NCBI GenBank assembly: GCA_025993795.1
Contig: JAMQHL010000047.1
Span: 70,529-120,061 of the forward strand
Length of the DNA stretch: 49,533 bases
Direction: 5' to 3'
DNA from: Planctomycetota bacterium
GTDB lineage: Bacteria; Planctomycetota; UBA8742; UBA2392
Of this stretch, positions 35,970-43,285 are shown one piece after another. The notes beneath the pieces were generated by a model. It had not been told where the DNA came from, did not search any database, and worked only from the letters and a program-made list of their open reading frames with translations. The translations under genes and the position numbers were made by a program. Numbering within the stretch: position 1 is the first letter of the stretch; each line of letters opens with the position of its first letter.

Positions 35970-36733
35970 TGCTGCTCTCCCCGTTGCTGCGGCGTGTCAT
36001 GGTCCACGGCGACCATTGACTTCAGGCTGCCACGTTTGCCGGGGTCGGCGGGCAGCAGGATGATGAAGCGCGTCCCCTTGCCGGCTTCGCTTTCGAACGT
36101 GATCTGTCCGCCGTGCTCTTCAACGATTCTGCGCACCATTGCCAGTCCCATCCCGGTGCCACTCTTCTTCGTTGTAAAGTAGGGGCGAAACATACGATCC
36201 ATGTTGCTTTCAGCAATGCCGCATCCGGTGTCGATGACCTCAATCCCCAGAAGGTCGCCCTTTACGCGGGCGCGAACGATGACCTCTCCGCCGCCTTTTT
36301 CGTCAAGCGCGTCAAAGGCGTTGCGCAACAGGTTCATTAGTGCGTTGCGGACCAGCGTGGGGTCAAGCACCAGGTCATTCAGCTTGCCGTCCGCATCAAA
36401 GTGAATGCGTATGTTGCGGCGATGCGCGTCGTCGCCGAGAAACTCGAACAGCTCGACAATCAGGGCATACAGGTCGGTGCGCGTGAGCTTCAGGTCATGG
36501 CCGCGCGCAAAATGCAGGAACTCCTGGACAATGTCATCCAGATGCTTCACTTCGCGCAGCAGGACTTCAATCTTCCGGTGTGCGCGCTGGGCCCCCGGGG
36601 CTTTTTCTTTCGCAAGGTCCTCATCCAGCAGTTCCAGCGTCAGCTTGATCGTGCTGAGCGGATTCTTGATCTCATGAGCCAACCCGCCCGCAAGCTGGCC
36701 GAGAAATTCAAGCCGTGAGTTGGCGTTGCCCAT
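35966..36733 (-). CDS. Soluble histidine kinase without a sensor domain
   Basis: This 255-residue protein consists only of the kinase core. The H-box LAHEIKNPLSTIKLTLELLDE has the phospho-accepting His at residue 20; the N-box is RNALMNLLRNAFDAL; G1 is DTGCGIAESN and G2 is GTGMGLAMVRRIVEEHGG. There is no membrane helix, PAS or other input domain, and no response regulator next to it. It resembles the core of NtrB/AtoS-type kinases. It lies divergent from ppk2 and its stop overlaps the purD start (ATGA). Its signal probably comes from a partner protein; the coupling to purD may be incidental. Confidence 0.88.
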   Translation of the reverse strand: MGNANSRLEFLGQLAGGLAHEIKNPLSTIKLTLELLDEDLAKEKAPGAQRAHRKIEVLLREVKHLDDIVQEFLHFARGHDLKLTRTDLYALIVELFEFLGDDAHRRNIRIHFDADGKLNDLVLDPTLVRNALMNLLRNAFDALDEKGGGEVIVRARVKGDLLGIEVIDTGCGIAESNMDRMFRPYFTTKKSGTGMGLAMVRRIVEEHGGQITFESEAGKGTRFIILLPADPGKRGSLKSMVAVDHDTPQQRGEQQ

Positions 36734-36877
36734 GCATATGCTTCATACATCGAAACCCCGCGCGTGTCGCCCCTTGGCTGCGCCGGCGTCATTTTCCGGC
36801 TTTCCTTTCCGGGGACGGAACGGCCTAATGCGGCGTGTTCCGGGTTCCTGAATGAGGCTCTTGCGCGGTGAGAGAAC

Positions 36878-37639
36878 ATGACATTGAGCGTTGATTCGAT
36901 CGACCTGTCGTGCAGGGTAAAGGACAAGAACCAGTACCAGGAACGCCAGACGCTGGCGCAGATGCGCATGTTGCTGATCCAGCGCTGGATGCATGAAAGC
37001 CGGCGCGAAGCGCTGATGGTATTCGAGGGCGCGGATGCGGCCGGCAAGGGCGGCAGTATCCGCCGGCTGATCGAGCGACTTGACCCGCGCGGATACATCG
37101 TGCACCCGATCGGCGCGCCGACACCCCGAGAACAGGGCCGGCACTACCTGCAACGCTTCTGGGACCGTATTCCTGAGCCCGGCTGCCTTGCGGTCTTTGA
37201 CCGCAGCTGGTACGGGCGGGTACTGGTCGAGCGTGTCGAAGAGTTCGCAACCAAAGCCGAATGGAAGCGCGCCTACGACGAGATTAACGCGTTTGAGCAC
37301 ATGCTGCACTCTGACGGTGTGCCGATCCTGAAGTTCTACCTGCACATTTCCAAACCCGAGCAGTTGCGGCGCTTTCGCGCGCGGGAAGCAGACCCGTTCA
37401 AGAACTGGAAGATCGGCCCCGAAGACTGGCGCAACCGCAAGAAGTGGTCGAAGTACATCACCGCCGTTGACGACATGTTTGAGAAAACCTCAACGGCGTG
37501 GGCACCGTGGCACGCTGTTGCCGCCGAACACAAGTGGTTCGCCCGCATCAAGGTATTGGAGACCACGGTCGAGACCCTGTCCCGACACTTCGATATTGAC
37601 GTGTCAATCCCCAGGGGATGGAAACTGCATGGCGACTAG
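36878..37639 (+). CDS. ppk2: Polyphosphate kinase 2 family phosphotransferase
   Basis: This 253-residue protein uses polyphosphate to phosphorylate nucleotides. The Walker A motif is GADAAGKGG at 51-59; the lid and Walker B part is FDRSWYGRVLVERVE, the form typical of the polyphosphate:AMP phosphotransferase subgroup, followed by KFYLHISKPEQLRRF and EDWRNRKKWSKY. It is a single-domain version; PAP enzymes often have two. AMP as acceptor is therefore plausible but not proven. GAGAG lies just before the ATG. Its stop codon overlaps the convergent hemA stop in a shared CTAG. Confidence 0.92.
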   Translation: MTLSVDSIDLSCRVKDKNQYQERQTLAQMRMLLIQRWMHESRREALMVFEGADAAGKGGSIRRLIERLDPRGYIVHPIGAPTPREQGRHYLQRFWDRIPEPGCLAVFDRSWYGRVLVERVEEFATKAEWKRAYDEINAFEHMLHSDGVPILKFYLHISKPEQLRRFRAREADPFKNWKIGPEDWRNRKKWSKYITAVDDMFEKTSTAWAPWHAVAAEHKWFARIKVLETTVETLSRHFDIDVSIPRGWKLHGD

Positions 37640-38979
37640 TTTTTGCGCACGTCTGGCCGGGTCGTTGCATCGTCCGGCGCGGGCTGAACCTGCGCATCCG
37701 GTTCAGTCGCCTCATTGGCTTTGTCGATGCCAAGCGCCATGGCAATGCGCCGAATGCTGTCTTCGTCGCCCCGGGATGCTTCCTGCTTGATGCCCTGGAT
37801 CTGCGGGTGCAGCAGCTTGTTGACCAGGCGCTCGCTGAAGGCTGCCAACTCGCTGCGTTGCGCTTCGGTCAGGTCCGGGAGCTTTGCCAGCACTCTTTCC
37901 AGCTCTGCGTTCTTGACGGCGATGGCCTTTTCTCGCAGCTCTGTGATCAGCGGCCCGGCAGAGTAGGTCTGGAAGCTCGCGAGAAACAGGTCCGCTTCCT
38001 GCCGCACGATGGCGGCGCATTGTTCAAGCTCGCGGCTGCGCTCGCCTGTGTTCTCGGCGACGACATGTTCAAGGTCGTCCACGTTGTATAGAAACACGCC
38101 CTCAAGCTCAGCCGCACTTTCCTCAATGTCGCGGGGCACCGCCAGGTCAAGTGCGAATACCGGCGCATGGCGCCGATGCTTCTGGGAGCGCGCAAATTGG
38201 GCCTTGCTCAGGATGCGATCTTCGGCGGCCGTCTGGCTGATCACGACGTCGGCGCCGGGCAGATAGTCCTCCAGCAGGTTTACCGGGACCGCGTCGCCCT
38301 TGTAGCGTTCGGCGATTTCTTTGGCGCGATCAAGGCTGCGCGACACAACAACCACGCGCCCGATGCCCGCTTCGCGCAGATAGGTCAGCGTGAGTTCGCC
38401 GACTTCGCCGGCGCCGATCAGCAGCGCGGTCTTGGATGCCAGGTCGTCGAAGATGCGCTTGACGAAGCGCACAGCCACCGAGCTGACGCTGACCTGGCCG
38501 TGCCCGATGCCGGTGTCGGTGTGAAGCCGCTTGGCAACGTGAAAGGCGCGGTGAAACAGGGCGTTGAGCTGCTTGCCGGTGCTGCTTTCGCTTTGCGCCA
38601 GCAAGTACGAACGTTTTACCTGGCTCAGGATCTGGGTTTCGCCCAGCACCAGGCTGTCGAGGCCGCCGCAGACTCGCAGCAGATGCTCAATGGTATCGCG
38701 GCCGCGGTGGAAATAGCACAGCTTCTCGAGGTACTCGGGCTTCATGCCGTGGTCAGCGGCCAGTGCCGCCAGCAGCTTATCGCGGGCATCCAGGCCCTCG
38801 GAAAAGGCATAGATCTCGACGCGGTTACACGTCGAGAGCAGCACGGCTTCATCGGTGCCCAGACACTGCTGCACATGCTTGAGCGCGCCGGGCACCTTGC
38901 GCTCCGGGTACGCAAGGCGTTCCCGCACCTCAAGGGGCGCGTATTTGTGGTTGATGCCCAGCACTAGGTACCGATGCAT
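37636..38979 (-). CDS. hemA: Glutamyl-tRNA reductase
   Basis: This enzyme reduces glutamyl-tRNA to glutamate 1-semialdehyde with NADPH, the first step of C5 haem synthesis. The catalytic Cys is residue 51 in LLSTCNRVEIYAF. It opens with the usual GINHKYAPLEVRERLAY and has GSLVLGETQILSQVK and the NADPH-binding GAGEVGELTLTYL. At 447 residues it is of normal length, with a Pro/Asp-rich tail. The ATG at 38979 gives the standard start; a longer frame reaching 39156 reads back through the ccsA-like gene. It overlaps that upstream gene by 16 bases, so the two are coupled. Confidence 0.95.
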   Translation of the reverse strand: MHRYLVLGINHKYAPLEVRERLAYPERKVPGALKHVQQCLGTDEAVLLSTCNRVEIYAFSEGLDARDKLLAALAADHGMKPEYLEKLCYFHRGRDTIEHLLRVCGGLDSLVLGETQILSQVKRSYLLAQSESSTGKQLNALFHRAFHVAKRLHTDTGIGHGQVSVSSVAVRFVKRIFDDLASKTALLIGAGEVGELTLTYLREAGIGRVVVVSRSLDRAKEIAERYKGDAVPVNLLEDYLPGADVVISQTAAEDRILSKAQFARSQKHRRHAPVFALDLAVPRDIEESAAELEGVFLYNVDDLEHVVAENTGERSRELEQCAAIVRQEADLFLASFQTYSAGPLITELREKAIAVKNAELERVLAKLPDLTEAQRSELAAFSERLVNKLLHPQIQGIKQEASRGDEDSIRRIAMALGIDKANEATEPDAQVQPAPDDATTRPDVRKN

Positions 38980-39860
38980 GAGACTTTCCCGACAACTGCA
39001 GCGGTCTGAACGCGACTGTTCGATCTGGACCATACGCCAAGGCCGACAAAGGTCATCACGACCAGGGCGAAACCCAACAGCACCATGTAGAAGTTGCGGC
39101 GCCCGCGCAAAAACCCGAGCCAGCGGCCCGCTGCCACCAGCAGCAGTACCGCCCATAGCACCAGGCTGGGCGGAATCTTTGGGTTGCGCACGATCGACTC
39201 CCAGCCCGACGGCGACAGCGCGATGAATCCCAGCACCAAGCCAAGACTGAGCAGGGGCAACCCCACAAGAATGCAGGTGTCTACCAGCCGCTTCAGGCTT
39301 TCCAGCGGCGGGAAGCTGCGAATCAGCGTCGGATCCTGGTGCTTCTTCAGGGCACGCTCCAGCACCAGGAACATGACTGCGGCAAGCGATGCCATGAAGA
39401 ATGCGCCGTAGCTCAGGAGCGTCAGCAGCACGTGAATCACCAGCAGGGGCGTGCTTTCGTGGCCCTGCGCGGCGCTGTCGGCAAATGCCAGATTGACGAT
39501 GAAGATGATAGCGACCGCCGGAAAGGCAAACGCCCCAAGGGCAGGCAGCTTACGCATGCGCGTGGCGATGAAATAGGCCAGCACCAGGCACAGGCCCGCA
39601 AGTTCAATCACCTCAAACAGGTTGGTGAACGGTTCGCTGCCGGCTTCGGTGAAGCGCGCGATGAAGTACGCACCAAGGCAGAAGGCACCGGCAGCGCCGG
39701 TCCAGTCGGCCCAGGCCATGCGGACCTTGCGGGGCTGGAGCAACGCGATCACGGAGATGATGGCTGCGATCAAAAACAGCAGGATGCTGGCGTGCAGAGT
39801 CACCAGGGCGGCAGGGCCCATAGCGTGCTGCGTGAAGGAATGAAACGTCTGTAAGAGCAT
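38964..39860 (-). CDS. Cytochrome c assembly protein, CcsA/HemX-like
   Basis: This ~298-residue integral membrane protein has about eight hydrophobic helices and the CcsA/CcmC-type fold. Visible features are FTEAGSEPFTNLFEVIELAGL (~68-88), a shortened relative of the periplasmic haem-handling loop, and HVLLTLLSYGAFFMASL (~140-156) with a likely haem-ligand His. HemX-type relatives lie beside hemA in many bacteria, as here, and modulate GluTR or handle haem. The ATG at 39860 is the first outside the upstream AT-rich inverted repeat, but no ribosome site precedes it. The repeat unit at 39864-40414 may have displaced the native one. An in-frame start further up would encode only the repeat. Confidence 0.8.
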   Translation of the reverse strand: MLLQTFHSFTQHAMGPAALVTLHASILLFLIAAIISVIALLQPRKVRMAWADWTGAAGAFCLGAYFIARFTEAGSEPFTNLFEVIELAGLCLVLAYFIATRMRKLPALGAFAFPAVAIIFIVNLAFADSAAQGHESTPLLVIHVLLTLLSYGAFFMASLAAVMFLVLERALKKHQDPTLIRSFPPLESLKRLVDTCILVGLPLLSLGLVLGFIALSPSGWESIVRNPKIPPSLVLWAVLLLVAAGRWLGFLRGRRNFYMVLLGFALVVMTFVGLGVWSRSNSRVQTAAVVGKVSCIGT

Positions 39861-39863
39861 AAC

Positions 39864-39901
39864 CGCAATTGGCAATTCACAACTGGCAATGAGCAATTCA
39901 A
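39864..39901 (+). repeat. Left inverted-repeat arm of the four-helix-bundle element
   Basis: Blocks CGCAATTGGCAATTC (39864-39878) and AATGAGCAATTCAA (39888-39901) are separated by 9 bases absent from the right arm. It lies 3 bases upstream of the ccsA-like start. Confidence 0.75.
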
Positions 39902-40375
39902 TCAAGCCGCACTATCTTCGTGATTGCTCTGTCGTTTGCTACCCCGCGTACTCATGACGATGGCGCCGAGGATCTTCCTCAGTTCTTGGGCATCTGCTGC
40001 CAGACGATCCAGGGTGTTGTCCAGGTGGCGGGATTTTGGATTCAGCCAGGGCTCTATCTTGCTGGACTGCTGAACAGTCATCGGAAGCGAAGCGTCGGAA
40101 TCAGGAATCATGCGCAACCAGTAATCAGATTCGCGCGCCTCTTTGAACGCAATACTCATCTTGGACAGGAAGTCGGCACGGGATTGTCCGCCCTGCGCCT
40201 CCTCAATGTTGGCGCCGACAGAAGCCGCCGATCTCTGCACTTGCTTCAGGTGGGGGTAGCCCGGATGGAACTGCGCCTTGCGGAGTTGTGCCACGACAAA
40301 GCGCGACACCGCCACCGCGAAGCGGTAAGTCCGTCTCAGAATTTCCGGCTCGGGCACTCCGGTCTTATTGGCCAT
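39902..40375 (-). CDS. Four-helix-bundle protein, S23/Avd type
   Basis: This 157-residue helical protein belongs to the four-helix-bundle family that includes the protein encoded in 23S rRNA intervening sequences and the Avd accessory protein of diversity-generating retroelements. Family landmarks are RRTYRFAVAVSRFV (~14-27), the QVQRSAASVGANIEEAQGGQSRADFLSK run (~45-72) and IAFKEARESDYWLRMI (~75-90). No reverse transcriptase or variable repeat is near, so an Avd role is not supported here. It interrupts the mlaD-ccsA run and is flanked at once by inverted repeats. AAGG lies 7 bases before the ATG. Function is unknown; members are basic proteins that may bind nucleic acid. Confidence 0.85.
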   Translation of the reverse strand: MANKTGVPEPEILRRTYRFAVAVSRFVVAQLRKAQFHPGYPHLKQVQRSAASVGANIEEAQGGQSRADFLSKMSIAFKEARESDYWLRMIPDSDASLPMTVQQSSKIEPWLNPKSRHLDNTLDRLAADAQELRKILGAIVMSTRGSKRQSNHEDSAA

Positions 40376-40383
40376 ACAAAACC

Positions 40384-40414
40384 TTCAATTGCTCATTCCG
40401 AATTGCTAATTGCG
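40384..40414 (-). repeat. Right inverted-repeat arm of the four-helix-bundle element
   Basis: On the minus strand it reads CGCAATTAGCAATTC (40414-40400), two bases, then AATGAGCAATTGAA (40397-40384). It ends 7 bases from the mlaD stop codon and forms the leader of the four-helix-bundle gene. Confidence 0.75.
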
Positions 40415-40421
40415 AACTGCC

Positions 40422-41510
40422 CTACTGAAGGACCTGGAACAGCAATGAAGCAAACGTCGTAATCGGCGCCTGTTCGCGGATGTCTTCGAAACCTGCGCGC
40501 AGGGTGTTGATGGCGTTCAGCGTGTCGTTGAACAGCGTGTCGTTCTTGAACAGCTTGCCCACGGTGCCTTCGCCGCGGTTCACGCCCTCCATTGTGTCGC
40601 CGAGTTCTTTGGCGACGCGTGAAGCGTTGTCAACCAGCGTCGGCGCACGGGCGATGGTTGCCTTCATGTTCTGGCCGGTTTCTTCGTCGTTGAGCAGCAC
40701 GCCGAAAAGGCCCTTGCCGTTGTCCAGCTTCTCGGCGATTGACTTGGCGCTGCGTGTCGCGCCGACGGTATTGTCGGTGGCGTCTTCAACGTTCTTTACG
40801 ATGTTCTTCATGCGCATTGCCGTGTCGGCGTCGTCGAGCAGCATGGCGGCCATGCCCTCGCCGCTGTTCACTTTCTCGGTGATGTCGCGCACGTTGCTGG
40901 TGATGCCTTTGACGTCTTCGCTGGTGGCGCGTACGTTCTCGACGGTCGCGGCAATATCGCCCGCTACCTTTTCGTCGCGCAGAATGGTGCCGATGGGGCC
41001 GCGCCCGTCGCGCACGTCCTTGACGATCGCGTTCACGTCCTTGACCGTATCGACGGCAAGGTCGATGCCCTCATTGATCTTGCCGATACCACGTCCCGCC
41101 GCCGTAAACAGGTCTTCGACCACCCGGCCTTCAATCGGCGTTTCCATATCGTGCGGTGTGGGGGATTCGCCCATGTACAGCGCAATCGCGCGGCCGCCGA
41201 ACGCGCTGCTTGAAATGATCTCCGCGTAGCAATCCGAGTTCAGGCGCACGTCGCTGTCGATGCTGATGCGCACCAGCACGGTGCCGTTGCGCGTATCCAC
41301 GATCATGTCCTTGACCTTGCCCTTAGGCACGCCGCTGATCCAGACCGGCGAGTTCAGTTGCAGCCCCTGGACGTTGGGAAACAGAATCTGGGCGGGCTGG
41401 TCGGCTTTGAAGCTGATCGCGCCGTCGCCGCCAAGGCGAATCGCAAAGAACAAAACGATGCCGATGGCGGCAAAGAACAGCAGACCGGCAATGATGTCAC
41501 GTGCTTTCAT
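40422..41510 (-). CDS. mlaD: MlaD-type MCE-domain protein
   Basis: This 362-residue substrate-binding component of an Mla-like lipid ABC transporter has one N-terminal membrane helix (~8-25), an MCE domain (~38-112, QILFPNVQGLQLNSPVWISGVPKG is the core) and a long helical periplasmic tail. The tail carries four copies of a motif of the form G-x-G-x-x-G-x-L-L/F-x-D: GRGPIGTILRD, GEGMAAMLLDD, GKGLFGVLLND and GEGTVGKLFKN. The start overlaps the mlaF stop (ATGA). It is the last mla gene; the AT-rich element follows its stop directly. No MlaB or MlaC gene is present here. Confidence 0.92.
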   Translation of the reverse strand: MKARDIIAGLLFFAAIGIVLFFAIRLGGDGAISFKADQPAQILFPNVQGLQLNSPVWISGVPKGKVKDMIVDTRNGTVLVRISIDSDVRLNSDCYAEIISSSAFGGRAIALYMGESPTPHDMETPIEGRVVEDLFTAAGRGIGKINEGIDLAVDTVKDVNAIVKDVRDGRGPIGTILRDEKVAGDIAATVENVRATSEDVKGITSNVRDITEKVNSGEGMAAMLLDDADTAMRMKNIVKNVEDATDNTVGATRSAKSIAEKLDNGKGLFGVLLNDEETGQNMKATIARAPTLVDNASRVAKELGDTMEGVNRGEGTVGKLFKNDTLFNDTLNAINTLRAGFEDIREQAPITTFASLLFQVLQ

Positions 41511-42475
41511 GGCTTGTTCTCCGGTTCCGGCGGGGAAGGCTCAGGCTCAAGTTCCATAATCTCCGGGGCGGCATCGCCCCCGGTTTCCGTGGCAGTGTGC
41601 GCTTCGTCGTGGCCGGCCTCAAGGCGCGCGCTGAGTGTCGGCGAGCGACCCTTCAGGATGGCTGTGGTGCTGCGGCGGCTGACGGCGCCTTTGCGTCCGC
41701 CGGTGATGAAGTGCTGCACCTCTTCAATTTCGCTGGTGCGAATCTCGTCGGGGGTTCCGATCTGCAGCATGCCGCCCTGGTAGAACATGCCGATCCGGCT
41801 TGCGATTGTGTACGCGCTTTCCATGTCGTGGGTTACCACGATCTGCGTCATCTTCAGCTGGTCCCGCAACCGGTTGATCAGCTTGTCGATCTCATAACCG
41901 ATGACGGGATCCAGGCCGCTGCTGGGCTCGTCATACAGCACAAGCTCCGGGTCAAGCGCAATCGCGCGCGCCAAACCCGCGCGCTTCTTCATGCCACCCG
42001 AGATTTCGGCAGGAAATTTGTCTTTGTCCTGCCACAGGTTCACCAGCTCAAGCTTCTGTTGCACGATCTCGGCGCGTTTGCGGCGGCTCATCTTGCTGTG
42101 CTCCAGCAGCGGCAACTCGACGTTCTGGAACAGGTCCAGCCACGCAATCAGCGCGCCGGACTGGAACAGCACACCGAACTTGCGGCGCATCACCTCAAGT
42201 TCCTTGTTGGTCATCGTTGTGATCTCTTCGCCCGCGACACGAATGCTGCCTTCGTCGGGGCGCATCAGCCCGATCAGGTTGCGCAGCGTCACCGACTTGC
42301 CCGTGCCCGAGTACCCGATAATTACGAACGTCTCTCCCCGTTGGACGCCAAACGAGAGATTGTCGAGGATCTTGCGGTTCCCAAGCATCTTGCAGACACC
42401 GGTAAACTCAACCACCGGCGTCGAATCAACCAGCGCCTCAGTATGCGGATCTTCTGTCTGCATGTTCAACGTCAA
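41507..42475 (-). CDS. mlaF: MlaF-type ABC transporter ATPase
   Basis: This 322-residue ATPase powers phospholipid movement with MlaE. Walker A is GYSGTGKS (54-61), the signature is ISGGMKKRAGLARA, Walker B is LVLYDEPSSGLDP and the switch His is in VVTHDM. A C-terminal extension of ~60 acidic, Pro-rich residues follows the core. The TTG at 42475 is preferred: TCGGAG stands 7 bases before it, while the ATG four codons later has no ribosome site. It lies 27 bases downstream of mlaE and overlaps mlaD by four bases. Confidence 0.93.
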   Translation of the reverse strand: MTLNMQTEDPHTEALVDSTPVVEFTGVCKMLGNRKILDNLSFGVQRGETFVIIGYSGTGKSVTLRNLIGLMRPDEGSIRVAGEEITTMTNKELEVMRRKFGVLFQSGALIAWLDLFQNVELPLLEHSKMSRRKRAEIVQQKLELVNLWQDKDKFPAEISGGMKKRAGLARAIALDPELVLYDEPSSGLDPVIGYEIDKLINRLRDQLKMTQIVVTHDMESAYTIASRIGMFYQGGMLQIGTPDEIRTSEIEEVQHFITGGRKGAVSRRSTTAILKGRSPTLSARLEAGHDEAHTATETGGDAAPEIMELEPEPSPPEPENKP

Positions 42476-42502
42476 GCAAATGCTCCGAGGGGCACATTGC
42501 GC

Positions 42503-43285
42503 TTACAGGATTCCGGCCACGAGTCGCTTGACCATCCTATAGAAACTGGTCAGCAGGTAGTTCAAAAACACGGTCAGTGTCAGGGCGACCACGACAGTGT
42601 TGCGGCTTGCGCGCCCGACGCCGACTGCGCCGCCGCTGGTACGCATGCCGTTTGAGCAGGCGACGGCGCCGGCGCACAGGCTGAATACCAGCGACTTCAG
42701 CAGACCCCAGTAAACGTCCAGGGGCTCGGCCCCGCGCTCGGCAAAGCGCAAGAAGTCGGCAAGCGGCACACCAAGCTGGACGTTGGCAACCAGCGCGCCG
42801 CCCGCCACACCAACCAGCGTGCCGAAGACGGTCAGGATCGGCCCCATGATTGCGTAGCCGATCAGCCGCGGCATCACAACAAAGCTGACGGGGTTGATGC
42901 TCATGACCTCGAGGGCATCAATTTCTTCGGATGTTTTCATGGTGCCGATTTCGGCGGCCATGCTGCTGCCGACGCGGGCAATCAGCACGAACGCGGTCAT
43001 CCACGGGCCCAGTTCGCGCACCATGGCGCTGACAATCACCAGGCCGACAAGGCTGGTCTGGCCGAAGCGGGCGAACTCGATGCCGGTCTGCAGGGCGAAT
43101 ACCATGCCGACCAGCAGCATGAAGAAGCAGGTGATGGCCAGACTTTGCGTGCCGATCACGTGCATCTGCGTGAACAGCGCGCGACGGCGCTTCCAGGCGT
43201 GGTTGATGTAGCCCAACGCCTCAAGCAACAGCAGCAGTGTGTAGCCTGCGCCCCTGACCGCCCTTAGCCCGATAAAGTCTTTCAT
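42503..43285 (-). CDS. mlaE: MlaE/YrbE-type ABC transporter permease
   Basis: This 260-residue membrane permease of the Mla/MCE lipid transporter has the family motifs GTQSLAITCFFMLLVGMVFALQ, VRELGPWMTAFVLIARVGSSMAAEIGTMK and the following EEIDALEVMSINPVSFVVMPR, which is diagnostic for MlaE. About five or six membrane helices are predicted, and the length is normal. The ATG overlaps the stop of the repeat lipoprotein gene (ATGA), so the two are translationally coupled and probably act together. Confidence 0.95.
   Translation of the reverse strand: MKDFIGLRAVRGAGYTLLLLLEALGYINHAWKRRRALFTQMHVIGTQSLAITCFFMLLVGMVFALQTGIEFARFGQTSLVGLVIVSAMVRELGPWMTAFVLIARVGSSMAAEIGTMKTSEEIDALEVMSINPVSFVVMPRLIGYAIMGPILTVFGTLVGVAGGALVANVQLGVPLADFLRFAERGAEPLDVYWGLLKSLVFSLCAGAVACSNGMRTSGGAVGVGRASRNTVVVALTLTVFLNYLLTSFYRMVKRLVAGIL

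Larger units (their letters stand above)
39864..40414. mobile_element. Candidate mini-element: four-helix-bundle gene in inverted repeats
   Basis: Imperfect inverted repeats bracket one gene. The left arm (39864-39901) has CGCAATTGGCAATTC, 9 spacer bases and AATGAGCAATTCAA. Read on the other strand, the right arm (40414-40384) has CGCAATTAGCAATTC, 2 spacer bases and AATGAGCAATTGAA. The paired blocks match at 27 of 29 positions. The repeats abut the stop codon on one side and lie 8 bases from the start codon on the other. AAC stands just outside each end (39861-39863 and 40415-40417) and could be a target duplication. The arms are AT-rich in a GC-rich region. No transposase is inside, so any movement would need help. 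Confidence 0.55.

Noticed and set aside
39902..40375. Diversity-generating retroelement based on the Avd-like protein
   Set aside because: No reverse transcriptase, template repeat or variable-repeat target gene is visible within the window.
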